This document shows positions 8,836-16,562 of a stretch of 64,000 nt of DNA, one piece after another. The notes beneath the pieces were generated by a model that saw nothing but the letters and a program-made list of their open reading frames with translations, was not told the origin of the DNA and searched no databases. This DNA comes from Paracoccus homiensis (GTDB lineage Bacteria > Pseudomonadota > Alphaproteobacteria > Rhodobacterales > Rhodobacteraceae), in assembly GCF_900111675.1 (NCBI RefSeq), contig NZ_FOHO01000009.1, forward strand, positions 83,328 through 147,327, given 5' to 3'. Every line of letters begins with the position of its first letter. Within the stretch, counting starts at the first letter, position 1. A program made the translations under genes and the position numbers.

Positions 8836-9867
8836 TTACGGGAAGGTGATCGCGCTTTCCGTGTCGGTGATCGCATCCAGGCGACGCACGGGCATATCGC
8901 CCCACATCGTCACGCGCTCGCCCGCGACTTCCTCAACCGTCAGGTTGACGTTCTTCTTGTTCAGCGCCTGCTTGCGCAGGAACTTCGCGACGGTGCGGCC
9001 CACGTAGATGACGGTCTTGCCTTCCACGAGGTTGCCATTGCTGTCGATGCCGACGCGCGACGAGGTGTCGATCATTTCCTCGGCGTCGATCAGCAGATCC
9101 AGAAGGTCTGCGCCGGTGGCGGCATCCTTGGTCAGCGCCGACACGTCGATGTTGGCGATGCGCGCGTTGCCGCGCCAGTCGCCCACCGACAGGCCCATGT
9201 CCCATTTCAGGTGATCGACATAGGCCTTGAACTTGCCACTGCCGTCCGGGGCGTCCCACAGCTGCACGCCCATATCCTGACGCGAGAGGCCAGCCGCCGA
9301 GCCCTTGGGGTAAAGCAGCGTGGTCGCACGCGGCCCCCAGGTCACGAACCAAATCGAGGTGTTGTCGCTGCCGCTGCCGCCGCCGTTGATCAGCTGGCGG
9401 CCCGAAGCGACGCCCGGATCATTGTAGCGGACATCGAGGCCCATGAAGCCATCGGGGGTCGTGGCGATCGAGCCATAGACCATGTTGCGGGCCATGAACT
9501 GGTTGAAGCCTTCGACCAGCCCCGACATTTCCGAAGCCCGAAACGCCGCGGCATTGCCGTTCATGTCGGCCAGCGCCTTGTCGACAACGCTGAATTCCTC
9601 GGCCATGCCGGTGGTGTCCACGACCTTCGCGGTGGTGGTCTTGCCCTGCTTCACGCCCGAGTTATAGCGGCGCCATGCCGGTTCCGGGATGCCGGTGCGG
9701 ATGACATGCTGGTGCTTGGTCCCGTCATTGCACTCGGTATAGACCGCATCGCGCATGATGGGGTTGGACTTCTCTGCCAGTTCGATGATCTGGGCGATAT
9801 CGCCCCCGGCGTTGGTGCGGGTCAGGATGTCGACCAGACCCGGGTTCTTCACATTCAGTTCGGCCAT
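8836..9867 (-). CDS. Major capsid protein (BPP-1-like)
   Basis: 343 residues. The N-terminus with VDILTRTNAGGDIAQIIELAEK and the central VRYNDPG, GGGSGSDNTSIWFVTWGP and YVDHLKWDMGLSVGDWR blocks are typical of the HK97-fold capsid proteins of BPP-1-like podoviruses. The gene stands between the scaffold-like gene (3-base gap) and the Bbp16 cement gene, the family order. GGAAAGGG precedes the ATG at a good distance, fitting high expression. Confidence 0.88.
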   Translation of the reverse strand: MAELNVKNPGLVDILTRTNAGGDIAQIIELAEKSNPIMRDAVYTECNDGTKHQHVIRTGIPEPAWRRYNSGVKQGKTTTAKVVDTTGMAEEFSVVDKALADMNGNAAAFRASEMSGLVEGFNQFMARNMVYGSIATTPDGFMGLDVRYNDPGVASGRQLINGGGSGSDNTSIWFVTWGPRATTLLYPKGSAAGLSRQDMGVQLWDAPDGSGKFKAYVDHLKWDMGLSVGDWRGNARIANIDVSALTKDAATGADLLDLLIDAEEMIDTSSRVGIDSNGNLVEGKTVIYVGRTVAKFLRKQALNKKNVNLTVEEVAGERVTMWGDMPVRRLDAITDTESAITFP

Positions 9868-9870
9868 GGC

Positions 9871-10518
9871 TTAACCCTTTCCGTTGCTGCCATAGAGGGA
9901 GTTCGCGAAGTTGCTCCGCGTCTCGGTGCCCGCCTTGCCGGTGGCGACGGACGAGTCCGCGACCATCTTTCCGACCTTGTGGAAGGCCTTCACGATCTCG
10001 GGGTGGCTTCCCATCCCCGACCGATCGAGCATTTGCCGAAGTTCGGGGCTTCCGACTGCATCCACGCCCTTGAGGAAGGTCGCGACATTGGCGTCGAAGT
10101 TCTCGCCCCCGAAATCGGGATCTGCTTTCAGACCAGCTTCCCAGTCCGAAATCTGCTTGTTGTGCGCCGCCAGCGCGGCCTGTTGGCCTTCGCCTGCGGT
10201 GCGGGCCTGCCGATTGGCGGCCTCTGCCAGCGCCTCGCGCGCGGTCGCATTGGGGTTGGCTTTCAGCCAGCCATCCATGTCACCCGCAAATTTGTCGAAA
10301 TCCGCCTGGAATGCCTCGGCACCTTCCGGGGCTTTCAGCGCGAAGGGCCCGGCGTCACCGCCGTCATTCGAATTCTGATCGCCTTCCCTCTGGCCCTGCT
10401 CCTGCGTGGTGCCCGTCTCGCCGGGGGTTGCGCCCTGTTCCGTGGTCAGTCCCTCGGTGGTGGCGGCCTGCGCGGTGGCATCGGCGGTTTCGGTCGAGGC
10501 ATTGGCTTCATCACTCAT
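9871..10518 (-). CDS. Scaffold-like / capsid assembly protein
   Basis: 215 residues from the ATG at 10518, preceded by AAAAGGAAAA. The N-terminal 65 residues are acidic and rich in Thr, Gln and Gly (low complexity), followed by helical segments with WKLANP-like repeats (DGWLKANPNATAREALAEAAN; DWEAGLKADPDFGGENF). Acidic, helical proteins just before the capsid gene are usually internal scaffolds that are lost on maturation. An upstream start at 10548 is in frame but lies inside the preceding gene and has no better ribosome site. Confidence 0.72.
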   Translation of the reverse strand: MSDEANASTETADATAQAATTEGLTTEQGATPGETGTTQEQGQREGDQNSNDGGDAGPFALKAPEGAEAFQADFDKFAGDMDGWLKANPNATAREALAEAANRQARTAGEGQQAALAAHNKQISDWEAGLKADPDFGGENFDANVATFLKGVDAVGSPELRQMLDRSGMGSHPEIVKAFHKVGKMVADSSVATGKAGTETRSNFANSLYGSNGKG

Positions 10519-10843
10519 CGCTGTTTTCCTTTTCAGCATTGGCGGCATCGCGTTCGGCCGCGGCTTCCAGCCGATCGATCAGATCAGCGTGTTCGATCTG
10601 CATGTCGGTGAAGGTTTTCGACCCATGCGGAAAAACGCGGTCACGCAAGATGCCAAGCCCGATATCGCGTTGGCCTGCCCGGAACCCGTCTAGGTCGTTT
10701 CCGAAGTGCGTCTGCCCGAACAGGTGACAGCCTTCGAGGATCGACCAGACCGCAAGGCGGCCCTCGGGCTGGCGCAGGATCGCATCCCAGGCCTGACGAA
10801 CCTGCATCGCGCGCTGTTCGATGATGTCCTCGCGAATGCTCAT
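10511..10843 (-). CDS. Bbp19-like phage protein
   Basis: 110 residues. The core (QPEGRLAVWSILEGCHLFG, then the phrase DGFRAGQRDIGLGILRDRV) matches the Bbp19-type small protein found between portal and scaffold genes in BPP-1-like phages. The C-terminus is a charged helix. It overlaps the portal stop by 4 bases and the scaffold start by 8 bases. Function in the virion is unknown; conservation of position points to head assembly. Confidence 0.75.
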   Translation of the reverse strand: MSIREDIIEQRAMQVRQAWDAILRQPEGRLAVWSILEGCHLFGQTHFGNDLDGFRAGQRDIGLGILRDRVFPHGSKTFTDMQIEHADLIDRLEAAAERDAANAEKENSDE

Positions 10844-12513
10844 AGGGCCGACCCTCGCTGCAGCGCGTCGATCCCGTTCAGGTTTGCCTCGCTCAGAAGC
10901 TTTGCTGCCCCGGCCATGGGTTCGGCAGCTTCAACGGCCTGCGCCTGTGCTGCGGCGTCTGCCTTGGCCTTGCGGCGCTTTTCCAGTTCTTCGGGCGAAT
11001 GCAGGATCGACGGCGGCCCGCCGACATAATCGGCAAACTCGCGCAGGGCCTTGTCGCCGTCCAGCATGTCCAGCACTTCGGGGCTGACCTGCGCCAGCGT
11101 CCCGGCAAATCCGATGGTCCGCTCGATCGCGCCGACGCCGATCGCCTTCTGGGCCTGCGCCAGCAGCGAAATATATTCGACCTTGATCGGCATCCCGGCG
11201 ACTGCATCCGGCGCCTCGGGCATGATGTCTGCCTCTTGCATGTAGGCCCATGTCGCTTCGATCAGGGGCTGCAGCAGCTCGTGGTCAAGGCTTTCCAGAA
11301 CCGGCCCCAAGGCCATCAGCTTTTCTTCATGCCGCTCGGCGATCTCGCGCGCCGTGATCTGGCTGCGACCGTCCAATGCCGTAGCGGTCATCTGGAACAG
11401 GTCCTTGTAGAACGCGACATCGATGCGGCGCTGCGTCTCCTGAATATCCAGCAGCAGCCCCTGAATATCGGGCCGCACCTCGTAGACCGGACGCAGACCG
11501 CCAGCGTTCAGATCCGAGGCCGCCATTGCGGTCAGACCGCCCGGCACGTTCTTGAAGAAGCTGCCAGCAGCCATTGGGCCGCCCTGCAGCGGCGGGTTGT
11601 GCATCTTCTGGATTGCGATGGCCTTCTGCTCCTGCAGCGTCTGCAGCGATGCGGCGTCGCCCAGGGCGTCCATGCCCGGCGATGACACGGACCACGCTTC
11701 GCCGTCGATCGCTTCCCAGCGCGGCGCAAGGATCGGCCGGACGCGATGCCCACCGATATGCAGGAACTCGCTTTCCTTCGACTTTTCCCAGTAAACCGAT
11801 GCCCACGGGCGGCGGGCTGACGTCATCGCCTCGGGATCGCCATCGGCGCGCTTGTCCACCATGTGGCAGATGTCGTGGGTCTGGTAATAGCTGCCCTGAT
11901 CCCAGTCACGGCGCACCTGATCCGACACGTTGTCCAGGCCCCAGGTCTCCACGATGCCACGCACCGACATCTTCATCTCGCGGTAAAGCCCGGTGATGCG
12001 ACCGCTGCCATCATCGCCCAGGCGGAACAGGCCGACCTGCTGCTTGTGCGCCCGGATCACATCCTCAAAGTCCTGCACGATCAGGCTGGACCCGGTGCCG
12101 TAGAGGCCCAGATCGCCATAGAGGCCATCCAGCATGCGATAGACGTTCGACCCGCGCATGACCTCGTACATGCGGCGCTGCGCTTCCTGCAGCCATTCCT
12201 TGACCTCGTAGACCGCGCTGTCGGCCTCGGACCCGCGCAGCCCAAGGCGGAACCACGGGCGCGACGGGCTGGTGACGCCGGACATCAGGCCCGCGCGCAG
12301 AGTGCGCAGCGCCATCTTGGCCGTGTCGTCAAGAATGCGCCGGTTGATCGAAGAGTCGCCGCGGCGCTCGCTGATCTCGAACCGGCCGCGCGACGGCTGG
12401 ATAACGTCCCGCAGCTCGCGGAAGTGGCCCTGCCAATAGTTGAACTCCTGATTCATCGCATCGCGGCGGTTCCTCAGGGTCTTGGCCAGCATTTCGTCGC
12501 GCTTCGCCGCCAT
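10840..12513 (-). CDS. Portal / head-tail connector protein
   Basis: 557 residues. The N-terminal FNYWQGHFRELRDVIQPSRGRF, then TLRAGLMSGVTSPSRPWFRL, and the later MHNPPLQGG region are characteristic of the head-tail connector family (PF12236) of T7-like and BPP-1-like podoviruses. Twelve copies form the ring through which DNA is pumped and to which the gp11-like adaptor binds. Length is normal for the family. The gene lies three bases after the 60-residue protein and overlaps the Bbp19-like gene by 4 bases. Confidence 0.9.
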   Translation of the reverse strand: MAAKRDEMLAKTLRNRRDAMNQEFNYWQGHFRELRDVIQPSRGRFEISERRGDSSINRRILDDTAKMALRTLRAGLMSGVTSPSRPWFRLGLRGSEADSAVYEVKEWLQEAQRRMYEVMRGSNVYRMLDGLYGDLGLYGTGSSLIVQDFEDVIRAHKQQVGLFRLGDDGSGRITGLYREMKMSVRGIVETWGLDNVSDQVRRDWDQGSYYQTHDICHMVDKRADGDPEAMTSARRPWASVYWEKSKESEFLHIGGHRVRPILAPRWEAIDGEAWSVSSPGMDALGDAASLQTLQEQKAIAIQKMHNPPLQGGPMAAGSFFKNVPGGLTAMAASDLNAGGLRPVYEVRPDIQGLLLDIQETQRRIDVAFYKDLFQMTATALDGRSQITAREIAERHEEKLMALGPVLESLDHELLQPLIEATWAYMQEADIMPEAPDAVAGMPIKVEYISLLAQAQKAIGVGAIERTIGFAGTLAQVSPEVLDMLDGDKALREFADYVGGPPSILHSPEELEKRRKAKADAAAQAQAVEAAEPMAGAAKLLSEANLNGIDALQRGSAL

Positions 12514-12516
12514 GGC

Positions 12517-12699
12517 TTATTGGCCCAGCAGCGTTTTCTTGCCGCCAGGGGCGTATTCCTGCCCGGCGCCGGGATTGCTGGTCGCCAGCAACGTGCCCTG
12601 CCGCCCGGTCTTCGAGCGGCTTTCAGACTGGCTGTTGAACACCGGCGCCTTGCTCGCCTGGTATTCGGTGGGCTCGGGAATGTCCGGCTTGCTGCACAT
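12517..12699 (-). CDS. Small conserved phage protein before portal
   Basis: 60 residues, opening MCSKPDIPEPTEYQASKAP and ending GKKTLLGQ. Short Cys-, Pro- and Gln-containing proteins of this type are common just before the portal gene in podoviruses, and they have no assigned function. GAGGGC lies at a good distance before the ATG, but it forms the 3' arm of a strong hairpin (12705-12732), so translation may be controlled by RNA folding. Confidence 0.7.
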   Translation of the reverse strand: MCSKPDIPEPTEYQASKAPVFNSQSESRSKTGRQGTLLATSNPGAGQEYAPGGKKTLLGQ

Positions 12700-12700
12700 G

Positions 12701-12732
12701 AAAATGCCCTCGATCGCGTTACGTCGAGGGCA
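12701..12732 (-). terminator. Hairpin with T-run; also covers the ribosome site of the next gene
   Basis: On the minus strand TGCCCTCGA and TCGAGGGCA make a perfect 9-bp stem with a 10-base loop followed by TTTTC. This is an intrinsic-terminator shape for the 12771-13115 transcript, yet the 3' arm contains the GAGGGC ribosome site of the 12517-12699 gene. It may attenuate both transcription and translation. Confidence 0.6.
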
Positions 12733-12752
12733 TCATGCGGGCGGAATAGGGG

Positions 12753-12768
12753 CCGATATATGTTGGGG
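12753..12768 (-). promoter_or_regulatory. Putative late promoter motif, copy 1
   Basis: The minus-strand sequence CCCCAACATATATCGG lies just after the stop of the membrane protein gene and 54 bases before the next ATG. The same CCC-R-ACATATATCG core occurs at 14122-14135 at a matching distance from the next gene. The AT-rich core stands out in a GC-rich operon. Promoter function is inferred. Confidence 0.4.
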
Positions 12769-12770
12769 TA

Positions 12771-13115
12771 TCAGCTTCTCGCCAGCCCACCAGCGATTGA
12801 CACGATGGCGAGCGATACGATGGCTGTGGCGAACATCCCGGAATTATGCTGCCAGATCATCATCGCAGCGACGCTGCCGAGCATAACGCCCGTCCAGTCC
12901 AGCACCGAGTCCCAATACAATGACCGGTCACCGATATAGCCCTGCACTCGCTCGAACAGCGCATAGACGATACCCGCAGCCGCGACCGCGTTCATATCGC
13001 CCCATCCTCGGCATAGCATCCACAGTGCCACGCCAATGGCGAAATGCGCCAGCAGAACAGCCATCCATGTGTAGCCGTCCCGATGCGCCTCGGCTCGAAA
13101 CAGATCGCGGATCAC
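12771..13115 (-). CDS. Small phage membrane protein, possible holin
   Basis: 114 residues with three or four predicted membrane helices (about residues 16-36, 43-60, 72-90 and 93-112; for example VLLAHFAIGVALWML and ATAIVSLAIVSIAGG) and a charged N-terminus (MIRDLFRAEAHRDGY). Size and topology fit a phage holin or related envelope protein, but there is no adjacent endolysin and no recognised family. It overlaps the preceding gene by 4 bases. Confidence 0.6.
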   Translation of the reverse strand: MIRDLFRAEAHRDGYTWMAVLLAHFAIGVALWMLCRGWGDMNAVAAAGIVYALFERVQGYIGDRSLYWDSVLDWTGVMLGSVAAMMIWQHNSGMFATAIVSLAIVSIAGGLARS

Positions 13116-13828
13116 AGCGCCAGCCCCAATGAAAAACGTTCGTTCAGATATGTGCGTGCTTCTGACAGCGCAGCTTCCGCTTGAGGGTGATCCAAGAGCA
13201 CACCCAAGATGTCACCAAACTTTCCGGCGAAGGCTTGGAAAGTGCCATTGCGGCGCATGATATTGTCAACATTCAGCGCAGTGAATGTATGGTTTTCGAT
13301 ATCGATTGTCTGCCCGTTGATAATCAGTGTCGCAGTGGTGGCGTCGATGCGAACCTCGAAGATCCGAGGCGCGGTCGATTGAGGAATACCAGACAACGAT
13401 ATGCTGCCGCTGCCATCGTACAGCTGAATAGCTATGCCGTTTGAAATGCGTAGGTAAGGCGCCGGGGCAACCTCAGAGCCAAAGCACATATAGGTGCCGT
13501 TGGCGACCTGGGGCGCCATAACCCAGATTAGATGCACGCCCACCAGATCGGCAGCGCTGGCCATTTGCGGGTAACTGTCGCTCGGCTGTGGCTGAATAAA
13601 CTTGCCCTGTAGAGCAAGAGGTGAGCCGATTACCTCCGCGTCAAACGCAGCGCCTGCACCGCCTTGGTTCGTGAACGCAGTAGCAGGACCACCAGCGGGG
13701 GTCGCGCCCTCCACGCTGTGGTGGATCGCGATAGCGCCACTAGCGTAAAACGGGGCAAGTGGATTGTTCGCACCGCCACGAAGCGCCGCCCAGATCGCCC
13801 CGAACTCAGACCAGCCGAAAAAACGCAT
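13112..13828 (-). CDS. Phage surface protein with lectin-like (LamG/concanavalin) fold, putative
   Basis: 238 residues, predicted mostly beta. The block HLIWVMAPQVANGTYMCFGSE, followed by ISNGIAIQLYDGSG and RIFEVRIDATTATLIINGQ, has the spacing of concanavalin/LamG-like domains in which strands alternate with 'W-I-NG' turns. The last 40 residues (GDILGVLLDHPQAEAALSEA) match the usual C-terminal 'location of the item on a list' segment of such proteins. It is visibly less GC-rich than neighbouring genes, fitting a variable receptor-binding or decoration role. It lies apart from the tail genes, between terminase and the membrane protein. Confidence 0.55.
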   Translation of the reverse strand: MRFFGWSEFGAIWAALRGGANNPLAPFYASGAIAIHHSVEGATPAGGPATAFTNQGGAGAAFDAEVIGSPLALQGKFIQPQPSDSYPQMASAADLVGVHLIWVMAPQVANGTYMCFGSEVAPAPYLRISNGIAIQLYDGSGSISLSGIPQSTAPRIFEVRIDATTATLIINGQTIDIENHTFTALNVDNIMRRNGTFQAFAGKFGDILGVLLDHPQAEAALSEARTYLNERFSLGLAL

Positions 13829-14070
13829 CAGAGTTTATCCTGCATCCGCACGATGACGGATGCCGAACCATCCGAGACATAGCGCAAGCCTGACGCGCCA
13901 TTGGTTACGGGAAACGGAACGCCACTTGCGATCGGCATTGCCAGAGCAAGATCACCGTCAGATTCAGCGATGCGGATCGTGCCGCCCAGAGGCATTACCC
14001 AAGCATCAGCGCCGGGCGTGGGCAGGGTCTGCGGGGCGGGCGTTGCATTCGCGACGGTATAGGCGGGCAT
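13828..14070 (-). CDS. Hypothetical small phage protein
   Basis: 80 residues, predicted beta-rich (PLGGTIRIAESDGDLALAM; SGLRYVSDGSASVIVRM). No family recognised. It is coupled to the lectin-like gene by a one-base overlap, so it may be an accessory of that surface protein. The AGGA ribosome site before its ATG lies in the 3' arm of a hairpin (14078-14103). Confidence 0.6.
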   Translation of the reverse strand: MPAYTVANATPAPQTLPTPGADAWVMPLGGTIRIAESDGDLALAMPIASGVPFPVTNGASGLRYVSDGSASVIVRMQDKL

Positions 14071-14077
14071 GGTGTGT

Positions 14078-14103
14078 TCCTGCGATCTGTGGCACGCGCA
14101 GGA
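14078..14103 (-). other. Leader hairpin enclosing the ribosome site of 13828-14070
   Basis: TCCTGCG and CGCAGGA form a 7-bp stem with a 12-base loop; the 3' arm carries AGGA, seven bases before the ATG. The arrangement parallels the hairpin at 12705-12732. Confidence 0.5.
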
Positions 14104-14121
14104 TATGGACAGCTAGTCCCG

Positions 14122-14135
14122 CGATATATGTCGGG
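14122..14135 (-). promoter_or_regulatory. Putative late promoter motif, copy 2
   Basis: On the minus strand CCCGACATATATCG lies just after the terminase stop and 51 bases upstream of the 13828-14070 start. It shares the core ACATATATCG and the leading CCC with 12753-12768. A hairpin follows 18 bases later, as at the other copy. Confidence 0.4.
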
Positions 14136-14136
14136 C

Positions 14137-15468
14137 TCAGCCGTTCTGGCTTCCCCAGACGGGGTGCCATTCTTCCTGCTTGCGCTGATCCTCGGCGCGG
14201 CCGATCGACCGGGCCACAACCGGATAAGCGAAAGTCAGCGCCAGCGCGTCGCCCTCGTCGGGACTGGCCACGCCGCGTTTCTTCATGTCGGATTTCTTTT
14301 CCAGCACGATCGCGTTGTTGTTGTCGAAGCTATAGAGCGGACCCGTCAGGTCCATCTCCAATTCACGATTGTCCTCGATGCAGCCCCCGGACTTGAGCCA
14401 TTCGCGCATCGTCGCCCACATCTGCGCGCGCTTGTTGGCGCATTTCGGAACGCCATCGATCACGCGATCTGCCTTGCCTCCGAAGTTCACGCCGATGACG
14501 TTGTAGCCCATCTGGCGGCAGCGATCGACCACGCCCCCGCCGACACCGCCCTCATCGATGAATACTCCGTCCGGATTCAGGCGGTCAATCTCGGCCATGA
14601 CGCGGGCGGCCACCTGCATTGTGTCGGCACGCAGCAGTTTGATCGCGGGCATTGTCGTGCCGTCCCGCCCACGCCGCGCCTTGATCACCGTCCGGTCATC
14701 CCCGAAGCGCGCCACATCGACGCCAAGCACCAGTTCATCGACCGTCGTAGGGTTCGGCTGGCGCTCCATGGCCTCGCGGACCATGCCGCCGCCGATGAAC
14801 TGCATGTCGGACTCGGCCTCGTAATCGCCCTCCCATATGTGGCGATAGCGCGCCTCGTCGCCCGCAAGGTCGAGCAGGCGCTCTTCTTCCAGTTCATCGC
14901 CGCGAAACGGGTTGTCTCGCCAGTTTGCTTCGACCACGGTGCGCGAATCCGCGAAGCGCGGATCCTGGCGCATCATCTGATCAACGGGGTCGGACCGCAG
15001 GCGCGGGTTCCAGGTGAACCATAGTTGCGATCCGGGCTTGCGCAGCGTCGGGCGCAGAAGATCAAGGGCGCGCTGGCCGGCAGTCTGGGCCTCCTCCCAC
15101 CAAGCAATGTCGAAGCCTTCCAGCGACTTGATGTTCTCGGCGTTGAACTCGTTCATCCCGGCGAAGGTGATGATTCCGCCGCCTGGCGTTCTGATCACGC
15201 GATCAGACTCCACCGGCTTAATGGCCTCGATCGCGCCAAGGCGGTGCGCGGTTTCTACAATCAGCTTGAAAACAGATTGATCGAGCGATTTCTGAACGTC
15301 ACGCAGGCAGATTGAAGAAAGACCGGGCTCGGTCAGATGGCGAACCAGAAGATGCGCCCCACGGTCCCAGGACTTGCCCGAGCCCCGGCCGCCATGCGCG
15401 CCGAGATAGCGCGCCTTGGACTTCCAAAGCGGGGCGAAGACTTTAGGCGGCGTGACGTTGAGGATCAT
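14137..15468 (-). CDS. terL: Terminase large subunit
   Basis: 443 residues. The ATPase half shows a Walker A motif (GGRGSGKS, about residue 27) and a Walker B-like FDIAWWEEA (about 118-126). The nuclease half starts at LGVDVARFGDDRT (about 248-260), with a further acidic VFIDEGGVGGG. Such proteins cut concatemeric DNA and pump it into the procapsid through the portal. The short N-terminus and motif spacing fit the PBSX-like terminase group. It overlaps the small-subunit candidate by 4 bases. Confidence 0.93.
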   Translation of the reverse strand: MILNVTPPKVFAPLWKSKARYLGAHGGRGSGKSWDRGAHLLVRHLTEPGLSSICLRDVQKSLDQSVFKLIVETAHRLGAIEAIKPVESDRVIRTPGGGIITFAGMNEFNAENIKSLEGFDIAWWEEAQTAGQRALDLLRPTLRKPGSQLWFTWNPRLRSDPVDQMMRQDPRFADSRTVVEANWRDNPFRGDELEEERLLDLAGDEARYRHIWEGDYEAESDMQFIGGGMVREAMERQPNPTTVDELVLGVDVARFGDDRTVIKARRGRDGTTMPAIKLLRADTMQVAARVMAEIDRLNPDGVFIDEGGVGGGVVDRCRQMGYNVIGVNFGGKADRVIDGVPKCANKRAQMWATMREWLKSGGCIEDNRELEMDLTGPLYSFDNNNAIVLEKKSDMKKRGVASPDEGDALALTFAYPVVARSIGRAEDQRKQEEWHPVWGSQNG

Positions 15469-15776
15469 TCATCCCCGACAAATTTAACGTCGACGCGTTC
15501 AATCCTGATCGCGCCTTCATGCTGGACCTGCATTGGCAGCACCTTCCCAAGCAGCGGCATGAACACCTGCGGGTTTTCCTTGGCCTGTTTTTCAAGGTAT
15601 CCGACCGTGCCCTTTACCCCGCCTGCGTTCTCTGCGGCTTGAAGGATCGCCTCTTTCAGCGTGGCGGTGATCTTGTTCGGCGTGCCCTTTTTCCGCCCCT
15701 TGCCTGCGGCTGGCGGCTTGCGACGCGGCTTTTCAGCGGGCGCAGCAGATTTCACTTGTTTGCTGTCCATGCTCAA
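15465..15776 (-). CDS. Probable terminase small subunit
   Basis: 103 residues. A basic N-terminus (KGRKKGTPNKITATLKEAIL) is followed by a helical part with GTVGYLEKQAKENPQVFMPLLGKVLPM. Proteins with this 'KGxPNK' start are regularly found directly before large terminase genes in Rhodobacteraceae prophages. It overlaps terL by 4 bases. DNA-binding small terminase function is inferred from position, basic charge and size. Confidence 0.6.
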   Translation of the reverse strand: MSMDSKQVKSAAPAEKPRRKPPAAGKGRKKGTPNKITATLKEAILQAAENAGGVKGTVGYLEKQAKENPQVFMPLLGKVLPMQVQHEGAIRIERVDVKFVGDE

Positions 15777-16096
15777 ACACCCCCATCATGCAGCTTGGCG
15801 ATTTCCTTCTTGCATCCGTTACACATTCGCTGCCCCTGATCTATGTTGCTGGACACTCCGCAGCGCATGCAGCGGCGGATGGGTTTCAGGACGCGGCGCG
15901 GGTCGCGCGGGACGATGCCCGCATCGACCAGCAGGCGTGCCTCGGCCAGCGACCCATACTTGTTCGAGATGCGCGCCCTGATGGCGTTGTGCGTGATGCC
16001 GAACGCGCGGGCGGCCTCGCCATACGTGGTTTCGGGGTTGGCGATGATGAAGCGCTCGGCATCATCAATGGGGCCAGTCTTGGGCTTTGGTGCCAT
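15773..16096 (-). CDS. Small DNA-binding protein with HTH and C-terminal zinc-finger motif
   Basis: 107 residues from the ATG at 16096, which overlaps the preceding stop (TGATG). Residues 20-50 (TTYGEAARAFGITHNAIRARI) form a helix-turn-helix. Near the C-terminus CMRCG and CNGC, about 15 residues apart, are a four-Cys zinc-binding site. It sits immediately upstream of the terminase genes and could be a late-gene regulator or a packaging accessory. An upstream in-frame start (16249) was rejected because it overlaps the preceding gene. Confidence 0.65.
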   Translation of the reverse strand: MAPKPKTGPIDDAERFIIANPETTYGEAARAFGITHNAIRARISNKYGSLAEARLLVDAGIVPRDPRRVLKPIRRCMRCGVSSNIDQGQRMCNGCKKEIAKLHDGGV

Positions 16097-16308
16097 CAGC
16101 GGTTTTTCCTTCCAACGCCGTCGATATGAAATTTTCCGCAAATCAGGCAGCGGTAGTGTTTGCCGGGAAAGCGCTGGCGCCGCGCGGTCTGGTAGGCCAT
16201 CTGGGGCGTGTCGAACGAAACCTTTCCGGCACAGGAACCTTGCCGCCACTGCTCGGCAACTTCTGGATCCGACAGGCGCCGGGTGATCCGTGCCTTTTGC
16301 CAGCTCAT
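16096..16308 (-). CDS. Small phage protein with Cys pair
   Basis: 70 residues starting MSWQKARITRRLSDPEVAEQW, with a start at 16308 overlapping the previous stop as ATGA and GCGAGG before it. A CLICGKFHI motif near the end and an earlier Cys suggest a metal-binding fold of the kind seen in small phage transcription factors. No family recognised. Confidence 0.6.
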   Translation of the reverse strand: MSWQKARITRRLSDPEVAEQWRQGSCAGKVSFDTPQMAYQTARRQRFPGKHYRCLICGKFHIDGVGRKNR

Positions 16309-16562
16309 GCCTCGCGCCCCTCCCTCAAAACCCGCTGGATGAAGCACTTCGACCGGTTCAGCCGCTCGCAGATCTGCGCTTGCGTCAGCCCGGCATCACG
16401 CAGGGCCCAGACCTCGACGCGGGCGGAATTGCGGATGGCCTTGGACCTCGCGGCATTGCCCTTGCCGAACACGCGCCGATCGTCATGCTTCGGGCGCAGA
16501 TGCTTGGGAACGCCGGCGGTCATCACGCGGCGCAGCAGGTCTTGGGCTTCATCGACCGTCAT
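16305..16562 (-). CDS. Small HTH protein
   Basis: 85 residues. The C-terminal half carries a clear helix-turn-helix (LRDAGLTQAQICERLNRSK) of the type found in phage regulators and resolvase-like DNA-binding domains. The N-terminal half is basic. It overlaps its neighbours by 4 bases on each side, so it is part of one transcript with the replication genes. Confidence 0.65.
   Translation of the reverse strand: MTVDEAQDLLRRVMTAGVPKHLRPKHDDRRVFGKGNAARSKAIRNSARVEVWALRDAGLTQAQICERLNRSKCFIQRVLREGREA

Noticed and set aside
9211..10611. Long plus-strand open frame of 466 codons
   Set aside because: It is opposite the capsid and scaffold genes, with composition dictated by high GC; no ribosome site and no protein-like motif.
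11863..12939. Plus-strand open frame of 358 codons
   Set aside because: Antisense to the portal gene and the small gene before it; no motif.
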